Assembly (NCBI RefSeq): GCF_014841565.1
Contig: NZ_JACYUD010000001.1
Location: forward strand, 310,001 to 374,000
Reading direction: 5' to 3'
Length of the DNA stretch: 64,000 bases
Origin: Rhizobium sp. CFBP 8762
GTDB lineage: Bacteria; Pseudomonadota; Alphaproteobacteria; Rhizobiales; Rhizobiaceae
Numbering within the stretch: position 1 is the stretch's first letter; every line of letters starts with the position of its first letter. Under the pieces are notes generated by a model that saw only the letters and a list, made by a program, of their open reading frames with translations, did no database searches and had not been told where the DNA came from. The position numbers were made by a program, and so were the translations under genes. Shown here in pieces: positions 43,123-52,544 of the stretch.

Positions 43123-43212
43123 AGTGGTCAGGGCGCGGTAACGCCCCAACCTTTTCGCTTATGCTAAGAAATGAAGCCGCACGGTCACAGTCCAGGACGT
43201 GCGGCTTTTTCT
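43123..43212 (+). ncRNA. Putative trans-acting sRNA, copy 2
   Basis: Identical in sequence to copy 1 from before the start through the terminator (stem arms 43174-43183 and 43198-43207). Downstream of the terminator both copies keep a second weaker hairpin, and the sequence diverges while the stem is retained. Confidence 0.65.
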
Positions 43213-43391
43213 TATCGTCAGCGTGAAAAAGACAGGAATCATCTTTTTTCACTCCGTTCGAGGGCGAGGCACTCGCCTGTGCTCATGTGGCCTACCTTCA
43301 TGAGCGCGCCAGCCTGGACCTGACGCATACTGCTTGCGCCCGCGAACGCAGGCGTTATAGCAGTCCGTTTATTAGATTTCTCTACTGCTTT

Positions 43392-46300
43392 TCAGGCTGT
43401 TTCCACAAGCCGCTCGGCAGCTTGCAAGTCCACCGATACCAGTTGGGACACGCCCTGCTCGGCCATGGTCACGCCAAACAGGCGGTTCATGCGGGCCATG
43501 GTGATGGGGTTGTGCGTGATGATGATGAAGCGGGTCTCGGTCGTTGCCGCCATCTCGTCCATCAGGTTGCAGTAGCGCTCCACATTGTGGTCGTCGAGCG
43601 GCGCGTCAACCTCGTCCAGCACGCAGATGGGCGCGGGATTGGTGAGGAACACCGCAAAAATCAGCGCCATGGCGGTCAGGGCCTGCTCACCGCCGGACAG
43701 AAGGGTCATAGTCTGTGGCTTTTTGCCCGGTGGGCGGGCAAGAATCTCGAGACCGGCGTCCAGCGGATCGTCGGATTCGATCAGTTGCAGTTCGGCCGTG
43801 CCGCCGTTGAACAGGTGCGTGAACAGCCGCTGAAACTGTGCGTTGACAACGTCGAATGCGGCCAGAAGCCGCTCCCGCCCTTCCCGGTTCAGGCTCTGGA
43901 TGGCGGCGCGCAGTTTGCGGATCGCGTCGATAATATCTTCCCGCTCGCGGATGATGGAGGCAAGTTTGGCTGACAGATCGGCCTGTTCCTCGTCCGCCCG
44001 AAGGTTGACGGCACCGAGACGCTCGCGCTCGATTTTGAGGCGGTCAAGATCGCGCTCCACGGTGCGTGGATCGGGCATCGGTGCATCTGGCGCATGATGG
44101 GCAAGACGCAGTGCCTCATGCGGGGCGCATTGCAGCACCTCGCGGATACGCGCTTCGCTTTCCACGCGCTTTTCGCGGGTGGCAATCAGCCGCTCTTCCG
44201 CGCGTCCACGTTTTTCTCGGGATTCCGCCAGTTCGGCAAGTGCGGTCGCCGCACGGGCATCTGCGTCGCGCTGGCGCGTCTCGGCCTCCACCAGCCGGTC
44301 GCTGGCCGCGCGGCGTGCCGTTTCGGCTTTACTTAAAGCGTCCATCAGTTCGAACCGGCGCTCATCAAAGGCATCGGGTGCCGCCTCGATCTCCTCGGCC
44401 TCCTCGCGGGCCTGCGCTTCGCGTTCGCGCAGGGTAGCAATCTGCTCATCGGCTGACGCTGCGCGGGACGCCCATGTCTGTCGCTCCTGTGAAAGTGACA
44501 CCAAACGGCGCTTGCGCGCCTCGTTTTCGCGCGCCAGACCATCATGGGCGGCACGCGCCTGTGCCAGCGTGGCGCGGTCCAGCCCGACATCGGCGGTTTG
44601 GGCTTGAAGGCGAACATCGAGATTGGACAGATCGGGCGCGTCTGCCAGCGCATCGCGTGCAGCCTCGGCCTGCTCACTCAAATCATCCAGTTGTGATATC
44701 AGTTGCCCCAGCGTTTCCGCGAGAACGGCCTGACGACGCAAAAGGTCTCCAGCGGCGCGCTCGGCCTTTGCCAGATCGTCACGCGCTTGCGCCACGCTGC
44801 GGCCGAGATCCTTCGTTTCGTCGCGCAGCTGGCGCTGGCGCTCGACCCACGCGGCGCTGTCTTTGACGGCGGTGAGCAAGACCGCCTCCGCCGTTTCCAG
44901 CGCAACTTCGGCGGTTTCGCGCAAAGCTTCAAGTTCAGCCAAGCGGTTTTTCTGCTCCAGCCGAATGGCCGCACTGCTCGGCGCATCCGCCCCCGTGACG
45001 TGTCCGTCCCAGCGCCAGACGTCACCCGCTGGCGTGACCAGCATCTGACCGGGACTGAGAGACGCGAAGATTCCTTCCGCATCCGCTGCATGGTCCACCA
45101 CGCCCACCTGTGCCAAGCGGCGGGCAAGAAGTGTTGGGCCTTGAACATGATCAGAAAGCGGTTTGACGCCCGGTGGCAAGGCGGGATCGGCGGACCCATC
45201 GCCCGGCTGCCGCCAGTGCACGACTGCGGTGGTATCGGTTGGCGACTCCAGATCCTCGCCCAAGGCAGCGCCAAGGGCAGTCTCAAAACCACGATCCACG
45301 CTCAATTCATCAACGATCGGACGCGCGCCATCACCCGCCTGCCCAGCCTCCAGAATACGCTGAATAGTACGGGCCTCCGTTTCAAGACCGGCCAGCGCGG
45401 CGCGGGCCTGATCGACCGGAGGGCGGGCGCTGGCTTCCGTGGCGCGGGCCTGTTCCAGCCGGTCCTCGGCCTCGCCCAAACGAGCCTCTGCCTCTTCCAG
45501 TGCGGCTTGCGCCGCGTCCAGCGCCTCGCGCTTTTCCAGCGGATCGGGCAGCGCCGCCAACTGGCTGGCGACGGCGTCACGTTCGCGGTCTTGGGCTTCC
45601 ACCTGCTGGCGGGCACGGCTCCGGCGCTCGTCCAGATCGCGGATTGCGCGCTCAACCTGCGCACGGGTTGCCTGCGCTTCTGCCCGCTCGGCGGTCAGTG
45701 CAAGCAGAACTGCTTCGCTGTCTTTTAGCTTTTGGGTGGCGTCGGCCAGCATTTGCGCGGCCTCGGCAGCTTCGTCTCCTGCATCATCCAAGGCTTGGGT
45801 GAGATCGGCTTCCTCGTCATCCAGCCGCTCCAGCGCAAGCACATTATCGCCCACCAGCTTTTCCTCACGCGCAATATCCTGCGCCAGTTGAGACAAGCGG
45901 CGGGTCAGCTCATCTCGGCGGCGCATGATGCGGGCGGCATCTTCATCCAGTTGCGCGCGAGCGATTTGCAGCCGTTGCAGCGTGGCGGCGGCGCGGGCTT
46001 CTTCTTCCCGCAATTCCGGCAGTTTCAGGCTGGCGATGGCCTGGGTTTTCGCTGCTTCCATCTGCGCCTGCGCCTTTTCGGCCACCAGCGAGGTAATCTG
46101 GTTCAGCTGACTTTCGGCCTCGCTTGTCGCCTGTTTGGCCTCCACCCAGCGCATGTGCAACAGCAATGCCTCACGGGCGCGGATATCCGCCGACAGCGTT
46201 TTGAAACGGTTGGCCTGACGCGCCTGCCGTTTCAGGCTTTCGATCTGGCTTTCCAGCTGCGAGGTGACATCGTCCAGCCGCTCCAGATTGGTTTCGGCAC

Positions 46301-46856
46301 CGCGCAGGCGCAGTTCCGCCTCGTGGCGGCGCGAATGCAGGCCGGAAATGCCTGCGGCTTCTTCCAGAAGCTGGCGGCGGGCCTGTGGCTTGGCTTGAAT
46401 CAGCTCTCCGATGCGGCCCTGCCCCACCATGGAGGGCGAGCGGGCACCGGTGGACGCATCGGCAAACAGCAACTGCACATCCTTGGCGCGCGCTTCCTTG
46501 CCATTGATGCGGTAGACCGAGCCGGACTCGCGCTCGATGCGGCGCGATACCTGAATTTCATCGCTATCATTAAAAGCCGCCGGTGCTGTGCGGTCGGAAT
46601 TATCAAGATACAGGCCGACTTCGGCGGTGTTGCGGGCAGGCCTGTGGCCAGAGCCGGAAAAGATGACATCATCCATGCCGGAGGCGCGCATGTTCTTGTA
46701 GGAGTTTTCGCCCATCACCCAGCGGAGCGCTTCCACCAGATTGGACTTGCCACAGCCATTGGGACCGACAACACCGGTCAGCCCGCGCTCGATGATGAAC
46801 TCGGACGGCTCTACAAAGGATTTGAATCCGACAAGGCGGAGCTTTGTAAACTTCAT
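43392..46856 (-). CDS. smc: Chromosome segregation protein SMC
   Basis: 1154 aa, standard length. The ATPase of bacterial condensin organises and segregates the chromosome. Walker A GPNGCGKSN starts at residue 31; two long coiled coils flank the hinge (around LSVDRGFETALGAALGEDLESPTD), and the C-terminal half of the ATPase has LLSGGEQALTAMALIFAVF and Walker B ICVLDEVDAPLDDHN. ATG 46856 is used; no Shine-Dalgarno is seen because a hairpin fills the leader. No scpAB genes are near. Gene order with dsbA and dciA is usual in rhizobia. Confidence 0.97.
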   Translation of the reverse strand: MKFTKLRLVGFKSFVEPSEFIIERGLTGVVGPNGCGKSNLVEALRWVMGENSYKNMRASGMDDVIFSGSGHRPARNTAEVGLYLDNSDRTAPAAFNDSDEIQVSRRIERESGSVYRINGKEARAKDVQLLFADASTGARSPSMVGQGRIGELIQAKPQARRQLLEEAAGISGLHSRRHEAELRLRGAETNLERLDDVTSQLESQIESLKRQARQANRFKTLSADIRAREALLLHMRWVEAKQATSEAESQLNQITSLVAEKAQAQMEAAKTQAIASLKLPELREEEARAAATLQRLQIARAQLDEDAARIMRRRDELTRRLSQLAQDIAREEKLVGDNVLALERLDDEEADLTQALDDAGDEAAEAAQMLADATQKLKDSEAVLLALTAERAEAQATRAQVERAIRDLDERRSRARQQVEAQDRERDAVASQLAALPDPLEKREALDAAQAALEEAEARLGEAEDRLEQARATEASARPPVDQARAALAGLETEARTIQRILEAGQAGDGARPIVDELSVDRGFETALGAALGEDLESPTDTTAVVHWRQPGDGSADPALPPGVKPLSDHVQGPTLLARRLAQVGVVDHAADAEGIFASLSPGQMLVTPAGDVWRWDGHVTGADAPSSAAIRLEQKNRLAELEALRETAEVALETAEAVLLTAVKDSAAWVERQRQLRDETKDLGRSVAQARDDLAKAERAAGDLLRRQAVLAETLGQLISQLDDLSEQAEAARDALADAPDLSNLDVRLQAQTADVGLDRATLAQARAAHDGLARENEARKRRLVSLSQERQTWASRAASADEQIATLREREAQAREEAEEIEAAPDAFDERRFELMDALSKAETARRAASDRLVEAETRQRDADARAATALAELAESREKRGRAEERLIATREKRVESEARIREVLQCAPHEALRLAHHAPDAPMPDPRTVERDLDRLKIERERLGAVNLRADEEQADLSAKLASIIREREDIIDAIRKLRAAIQSLNREGRERLLAAFDVVNAQFQRLFTHLFNGGTAELQLIESDDPLDAGLEILARPPGKKPQTMTLLSGGEQALTAMALIFAVFLTNPAPICVLDEVDAPLDDHNVERYCNLMDEMAATTETRFIIITHNPITMARMNRLFGVTMAEQGVSQLVSVDLQAAERLVETA

Positions 46857-46862
46857 GGATGC

Positions 46863-46902
46863 GACTGAACCCTTGGCCCGTCAACAGGGCGCGGGTTCAG
46901 TC
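46863..46902 (-). promoter_or_regulatory. Long hairpin just upstream of the smc start
   Basis: GACTGAACCC (46863-46872) pairs perfectly with GGGTTCAGTC (46893-46902), with inner GGCCC/GGGC pairing. It ends 6 nt before the smc ATG and lies 49 nt beyond the dsbA stop. It may be the dsbA transcript end or a translational control structure for smc; no U run follows. Confidence 0.5.
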
Positions 46903-46950
46903 AATAGCAGCCGGGTATGGTTGCCGCAAGGCTGGCGGATGCCGCAGATA

Positions 46951-47658
46951 CTAAAGGTTCTGGTCGATCAGGCCCGACATAACGTCTACCGACAGAGCAC
47001 CGGCATATTTCTTGCCGTTGATGATGAAGGTTGGTGTCGACTGAATCTCGAACTCCTTGGCGCCGCGCTGCATAACAGCGTTGACGTTATCCAGAAGCTT
47101 CTGGTCGGTCAGGCATTTTTCAAAGGAAGCCTGCGAGAACCCGGCAACCTTGGAAACCTGCAACAGCGCATCGCGGCCATTCTGTGCGGCAGCCCATGCC
47201 TGCTGCTGGCGGAACAGGAGCGAGACCATCGGGAAATACTGACCCTCGGGCGCGCAACGCGCCAGCATGAAAGCGGCAGCCGCGCGTGGGTCAAACGGGA
47301 ATTCGCGCACGATGAAGCGCACCTTGCCGCTGTCAACGTATTTGGCCTTGATCGCATCGAAGGTGGAGTTGTGGAAGGCGGCGCAATGCGGGCAGGTCAT
47401 CGACATGTATTCAACGATGGTGACGGGCGCATTGGCTTCACCCAGCGCCATTTCCGGCAGCGCACCCGGCTCCAGAAGCTTGGCCATGTCCACGGTGCCT
47501 TCAGGCTGTGGCAGGTCTGCGGGCGCGGCGGCGGCAGCCGACGAGGTTGCTTCAGCCGGAGCCGCGGCTGTCTGCGCCTGCGCGCCAGCAAGGGCGGCTG
47601 CAGACAAAACGGCGGCGAGAGCGGCAACGCTCGTGAGGCGCTTCAAAAGGTGCGGCAT
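46951..47658 (-). CDS. DsbA family thiol:disulfide oxidoreductase
   Basis: 235 aa from MPHLLKRLTSVAALAA; AAGGA 7 nt before ATG 47658. A signal peptide (about residues 1-28, cut after AQA) is followed by an Ala/Pro-rich linker and a thioredoxin fold with the active site CPHC (89-92, MTCPHCAAFH) and the cis-Pro loop STPTFIINGKKYAG. Periplasmic disulfide formation or, in view of the BdbD/DsbA_4 shape, a role as the rhizobial DsbA-like protein described next to smc. Same strand as smc and 94 nt upstream of it. Confidence 0.9.
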   Translation of the reverse strand: MPHLLKRLTSVAALAAVLSAAALAGAQAQTAAAPAEATSSAAAAAPADLPQPEGTVDMAKLLEPGALPEMALGEANAPVTIVEYMSMTCPHCAAFHNSTFDAIKAKYVDSGKVRFIVREFPFDPRAAAAFMLARCAPEGQYFPMVSLLFRQQQAWAAAQNGRDALLQVSKVAGFSQASFEKCLTDQKLLDNVNAVMQRGAKEFEIQSTPTFIINGKKYAGALSVDVMSGLIDQNL

Positions 47659-47765
47659 GGATAATCCTTGTGATAAAAGAAACTTTAGCATTTTCAATAT
47701 AGTGGCAAATCGTGGCGGACAAGCGGTGGCGTCGTCGGCATTGTCAAACAATCGTGAGTGAGCCG

Positions 47766-48269
47766 TTATTTTCTCGCGCCCATAACGGCGGTTCCAAGCC
47801 GAGCCAATGCCTGTTTCAACGCGTCTTCTTCGATACCGGAAATCATATCGTTCAGTTTGTCTGCCGCCGCACCGGTAAGCGGTCTGGGCTTGCGGTTCTT
47901 TCGCATGGGCGCCGACACCGGTTTTTGCACAATCTTCATCTGGCGGATGGCGGGAAAGCCAAAAAAACCGTTGATCCGCTGGATCAGTTCACCCTGCGCA
48001 TGGGTGAGAAAAAGGGCGCGGGCGCCCTCGCACGCAATCGTCAGCACGCCGGGCTCATACCCGCCGCCATCTCCGCGCATTTCAGAGGCACGGCGTGGCC
48101 AGGTGATCTTTTCAGGCCGGGTACAATCGGCAAAATCGGCACCGGCAATCTCATCCCAGGAGCCGAGCAGCAGCGTATTGATGCCTGCCCGCTTGGCCAG
48201 AACGGGATCGAGGATGCCGTTGGCGACCTCGCTGATTTGCATGTGGCCGCGTCTTGGCGTCATGGCCAT
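47766..48269 (-). CDS. dciA: DciA/DUF721 family protein
   Basis: 167 aa from MAMTPRRGHMQISEV; GAGGAAAG before ATG 48269. The DUF721 core runs through VLAKRAGINTLLLGSWDEIAGADFADCTRPEKITWPRR and EPGVLTIACEGARALFLTHAQGELIQRINGFFGF. DciA loads the replicative helicase in bacteria that lack DnaC. The C-terminal part is a helical tail, as common in alphaproteobacteria. Position next to dsbA and mutY fits the rhizobial order. Confidence 0.85.
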   Translation of the reverse strand: MAMTPRRGHMQISEVANGILDPVLAKRAGINTLLLGSWDEIAGADFADCTRPEKITWPRRASEMRGDGGGYEPGVLTIACEGARALFLTHAQGELIQRINGFFGFPAIRQMKIVQKPVSAPMRKNRKPRPLTGAAADKLNDMISGIEEDALKQALARLGTAVMGARK

Positions 48270-48296
48270 AGTGAGCACTTTCCTCAAAATCTGCGT

Positions 48297-49040
48297 CTAT
48301 CGCATGGTTAGAGCATAGACAATTCGCCTGATATAATCCACTGCCCGGGATATATGGGTAGGAAGGCGTTTCAGCCCGCGTATTTTCGTGGCTGCGTAGC
48401 CCCCATCTGTCACCACCTGAGACTGGGTCGTATGCGGGTTCCAGTGGACGATGTTGTGGCGGACAGTAAATGTCGCAACACCGGTGTGCCAACCGCGCTC
48501 CAGCGCAACATCATGGGCATACTCCATGGTCGCCAGCGCGTCACGCAGCTTGGCGGCGCCCGCGCGGGTGACGATATAGCAGGCAGATGAACCCTGCGGG
48601 CCGTGCAGACAACGCCCGATGCGGTCTCCGAGCGACGACGTTGCACGTCGAACAAAACCATAGGTGCGGTGATTAATGAGCTTGACCAGTTCGGCCTTGG
48701 GAACGGCATCCAGTATCGCGCCTGCGCGGGCCAGAAGGTCCGGGACCAGTTCCACATCGTCTTCCAGAACGATGGCTGCGTCACTGTCGGAGGCCAGAAT
48801 GGTATCGAGTATGGCAACATGGCTTCGGTAGCAGCCATACTCACCTGACATCATCTGGCGGCCATTGCGGTGGACAAAACTAGTCTCATCCGTGCCAAGC
48901 CGATCTTTCTTGGCTATAAGTCGTCCATCGACAGCCGGAAATCGTATGAGAGGAAAGTGAAACGTGGCAGCCTGTGTATTCAGGCGTTCCCATCGCTCCA
49001 CGGAGCGATCCAGATTGATGGCGTAAAGTGCAATTTTCAT
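48297..49040 (-). CDS. Glycosyltransferase family 25 (LPS/LOS type)
   Basis: 247 aa from MKIALYAINLDRSVERWERL. GT25 enzymes add sugars (often galactose) to lipo-oligosaccharide cores. The family start (YAINLDRSxxR), GEYGCYRSHVAIL and the acidic metal-binding site AIVLEDDVEL are present, along with HGPQGSSACYIVTRAGAAKL. The start at 49040 is chosen over 49082 because of the family N-terminus; the ribosome site is weak. It stands between dciA and mutY, which are often direct neighbours, so this is a likely insertion. Confidence 0.85.
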   Translation of the reverse strand: MKIALYAINLDRSVERWERLNTQAATFHFPLIRFPAVDGRLIAKKDRLGTDETSFVHRNGRQMMSGEYGCYRSHVAILDTILASDSDAAIVLEDDVELVPDLLARAGAILDAVPKAELVKLINHRTYGFVRRATSSLGDRIGRCLHGPQGSSACYIVTRAGAAKLRDALATMEYAHDVALERGWHTGVATFTVRHNIVHWNPHTTQSQVVTDGGYAATKIRGLKRLPTHISRAVDYIRRIVYALTMR

Positions 49041-49166
49041 GATTTTTGGCCGATTCAAAGCGGATTTCTTGACAAAAGTCATCTTATTTTAGCGTCAGTT
49101 GATATGCGTAAGTATAGCGTCCGACAAGGTCTTGAACCATAAAACCGCAGGGGAATTCAACAGCGT

Positions 49167-50297
49167 ATGACCGGACTTTTGCAACGTCGGCCAAAGTGCA
49201 CCGATCAGCAGCCTGCCTTATCGCAGCTTCTGCTCGAATGGTATGACCGCCATCATCGGGATCTGCCGTGGCGGATCTCGCCGTCCATGGCAAAGGCTGG
49301 CCACACGCCGGACCCCTATCACATCTGGTTGTCCGAGGTAATGCTGCAGCAGACCACCGTGCAAGCGGTCAAGCCGTATTTCGCAAAATTTCTCGCGCTC
49401 TGGCCGCGTGTGACCGATCTGGCAGCCGCCGATTCTGAAGATGTCATGAAGGCCTGGGCGGGCCTTGGTTACTACGCTCGCGCCCGGAACCTGAAAAAAT
49501 GCGCCGAAGTGGTTGCACGCGACCACGGCGGGCACTTTCCCGATACCGAAGAAGGGTTGAAGGCCCTGCCCGGCATCGGCGATTATACGGCTGCGGCCAT
49601 CGCGGCGATTGCGTTCAACCGCCATGCAGCCGTGCTGGATGGCAATATCGAACGGGTGGTCTCGCGGCTTTATGCGGTGGAGACACCCCTGCCCACCGCC
49701 AAGCCCCATTTGCGCAGCCTGACAGGCTTGATCACCCCTACAGACCGGCCCGGTGATTTTGCGCAAGCCGTCATGGACCTTGGCTCGTCCATCTGCACGC
49801 CCAAACGGCCCGTTTGTTCGCTCTGTCCGCTGAACGCGCACTGTCTGGCCTTCCGGGACCACAACCCGGAAACCTTTCCGCGCAAGGCGGCCAAGAAGGC
49901 CAAGCCCGTGCGGGTGGGTGCGGCTTTTGTTGCCGTGGATGCAACGCCCGCCGTCTACCTGCAAAAACGTGGAGAAACCGGGCTTCTGGGCGGCATGACA
50001 GAGGTGCCCGGCACCGAGTGGACATCGCGTATCGATGGTGAAACCAGTGTATCGGCCCAGCCCTTTGCAGCCGACTGGCAGGTGCAGGGCGTGGTGACCC
50101 ATGTGTTCACCCATTTTGAACTGCGCCTGACGGTCTACCGGGCCGATGTATCCAAGCGCGGAATGGCGGGCAATGGCTGGTGGGAGCCAGTCGAAACCCT
50201 GAAAGAGCAGGCATTGCCGACGGTGATGAAGAAAGTCATTGCGCAGGCCATGCCGGATGCGTTCAAACAGTCTGTCAATTTGAGGGGAACATCATGA
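49167..50297 (+). CDS. mutY: A/G-specific adenine glycosylase
   Basis: 376 aa. It removes adenine opposite 8-oxoguanine. The HhH region LPGIGDYTAAAIAAIAFN, catalytic Glu in LSEVMLQQT and Asp in VMDLGSSIC, and the Fe-S ligands C-x6-C-x2-C-x5-C (CTPKRPVCSLCPLNAHC) are present. The C-terminal NUDIX-like domain (VGAAFVAVDATPAVYLQKRGETGLLGGMTEVPGTEW) that reads 8-oxoG is intact. Its stop overlaps the ATG of the HAD gene (ATGA). Confidence 0.95.
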   Translation: MTGLLQRRPKCTDQQPALSQLLLEWYDRHHRDLPWRISPSMAKAGHTPDPYHIWLSEVMLQQTTVQAVKPYFAKFLALWPRVTDLAAADSEDVMKAWAGLGYYARARNLKKCAEVVARDHGGHFPDTEEGLKALPGIGDYTAAAIAAIAFNRHAAVLDGNIERVVSRLYAVETPLPTAKPHLRSLTGLITPTDRPGDFAQAVMDLGSSICTPKRPVCSLCPLNAHCLAFRDHNPETFPRKAAKKAKPVRVGAAFVAVDATPAVYLQKRGETGLLGGMTEVPGTEWTSRIDGETSVSAQPFAADWQVQGVVTHVFTHFELRLTVYRADVSKRGMAGNGWWEPVETLKEQALPTVMKKVIAQAMPDAFKQSVNLRGTS

Positions 50298-50905
50298 CGG
50301 ATGCTATCGACCATATCGTTTTCGACATCGGCAAGGTGCTGATCCATTACGACCCGAACCTGCCATTCTCGCGGCTCATTCCCGATGCGGCGGAGCGGCA
50401 ATGGTTTTTTGATACCATCTGTACGCACGAGTGGAATCTGGAGCAGGACCGGGGGCGCACATGGGAAGACGCCGAAGCGCTGCTGATTGCCGACCACCCG
50501 GAACGCGAGGAGCAGATCCGCAACTTTCGCAAACACTGGACCGAGATGGTGCCACACGCCTATGACGGCACGGTCGAGATTCTTAAAGAATTGCTGGCAC
50601 AGGGCCGTGATGTAACGATGCTGACCAACTTCGCCAGCGACACCTTTGCCGAAGCCAAGGTCAAGTTTCCGTTCCTGACCTTGGCCCGCGGCGTAACCGT
50701 ATCGGGCGATATTTTTCTGATCAAGCCGGATGTGGCGATCTACGAAAAACATGCCCACGATTTCGGCCTCACCCCTGCAAGGACACTGTTCATCGATGAT
50801 AACGCCGACAATGTTGCCGGCGCAAAGACAGCAGGCTGGCAGGCGGTTCAGTTTTTTGACGCGGAGACGTTGAGGGCGGATTTGGAGCGGTTTGGAGTTT
50901 TATAA
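50294..50905 (+). CDS. HAD family phosphatase (YihX-like)
   Basis: 203 aa starting MTDAIDHIVFDIGKVLIHYD at the ATGA overlap with mutY; GAGGGG upstream. Motif I is FDIGKV with Gly in the second Asp position, as is normal for the YihX subgroup; motif II is MLTNFAS, motif III the Lys of IKPDVAIYE and motif IV FIDDNADNV. A sugar-phosphate phosphatase such as alpha-D-glucose-1-phosphate phosphatase is the closest characterised type. A terminator follows. Confidence 0.87.
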   Translation: MTDAIDHIVFDIGKVLIHYDPNLPFSRLIPDAAERQWFFDTICTHEWNLEQDRGRTWEDAEALLIADHPEREEQIRNFRKHWTEMVPHAYDGTVEILKELLAQGRDVTMLTNFASDTFAEAKVKFPFLTLARGVTVSGDIFLIKPDVAIYEKHAHDFGLTPARTLFIDDNADNVAGAKTAGWQAVQFFDAETLRADLERFGVL

Positions 50906-50907
50906 AC

Positions 50908-50937
50908 AAAACGCCCGAAGTTGCCTTCGGGCGTTTT
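50908..50937 (+). terminator. Rho-independent terminator of the mutY operon
   Basis: AAAACGCCCGAAG (50908-50920) pairs with CTTCGGGCGTTTT (50925-50937) around TTGC. Confidence 0.88.
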
Positions 50938-51082
50938 CACTTGTCACCGGGACTGAAGGTACCAAAAACCGGCGGCAAGCGGTTACGGACAGACCGTGTG
51001 CGGTTGATCGCAGGACCGATCTGCCTTCACCATCCTTGTAGACCATGGATGGTTAATTCCCTGTAAATCGTGCTGGTTTTAC

Positions 51083-51126
51083 GCAACTCTGGACGCAAAA
51101 CCGCTTTGCACTTTTGCTGGAATTGC
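51083..51126 (+). repeat. 44-nt hairpin repeat H6
   Basis: Arms GCAACTCT/GGAATTGC (partly mismatched), core GGACGCAAAACCGCT, CACTTTTGCT. First of two tandem copies before the ccrM 3' end. Confidence 0.75.
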
Positions 51127-51140
51127 GGTCCCTCGTTTAC

Positions 51141-51184
51141 GCAATTCCGGACGCAAAACCGCTTCGCACTTTTGCTGGAATTGC
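51141..51184 (+). repeat. 44-nt hairpin repeat H7
   Basis: Arms GCAATTCC/GGAATTGC (8 of 8), same core as H6. It ends exactly at the base before the ccrM stop codon (51185-51187). Confidence 0.8.
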
Positions 51185-52438
<1,254 letters not shown>

Positions 52439-52510
52439 CTAATTGCGAAAAATTTTCCCAGTCTGCCGAACGAATGGCATCATACCGACAACGGGTAATT
52501 CAATTTTTTG

Positions 52511-52544
52511 TTGCTTTGATATACAAATTCTTGTATAACTGTTT
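52511..52544 (+). promoter_or_regulatory. higBA promoter with palindromic operator
   Basis: -35 TTGCTT (52511-52516), 17-nt spacer, -10 TATAAC (52534-52539). The operator is the perfect palindrome TATACAA-attc-TTGTATA (52520-52537), between and over the promoter boxes. The expected start at 52545-52547 coincides with the higB ATG. Confidence 0.7.

Larger units (their letters stand above)
42595..43391. other. ppdK-smc intergenic region with a tandemly duplicated 267-bp unit
   Basis: 797 bp without a protein gene. Two nearly identical segments, 42774 to about 43040 and 43104 to about 43370 (offset 330), are identical for about 122 bp from the -10 box to past the terminator and diverge afterwards. 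Each has a promoter, a 5' hairpin, a single-stranded stretch and a terminator. The ppdK promoter must lie in the part close to 42594. Confidence 0.85.

Noticed and set aside
42595-43391. Possible CRISPR or tandem repeat array
   Set aside because: Only two copies of a long unit, no short regular repeats or spacers; better explained by duplicated sRNA genes.
45732-46868. 378-codon plus-strand frame opposite smc
   Set aside because: Shadow of the smc coiled-coil region; no domain and no ribosome site.
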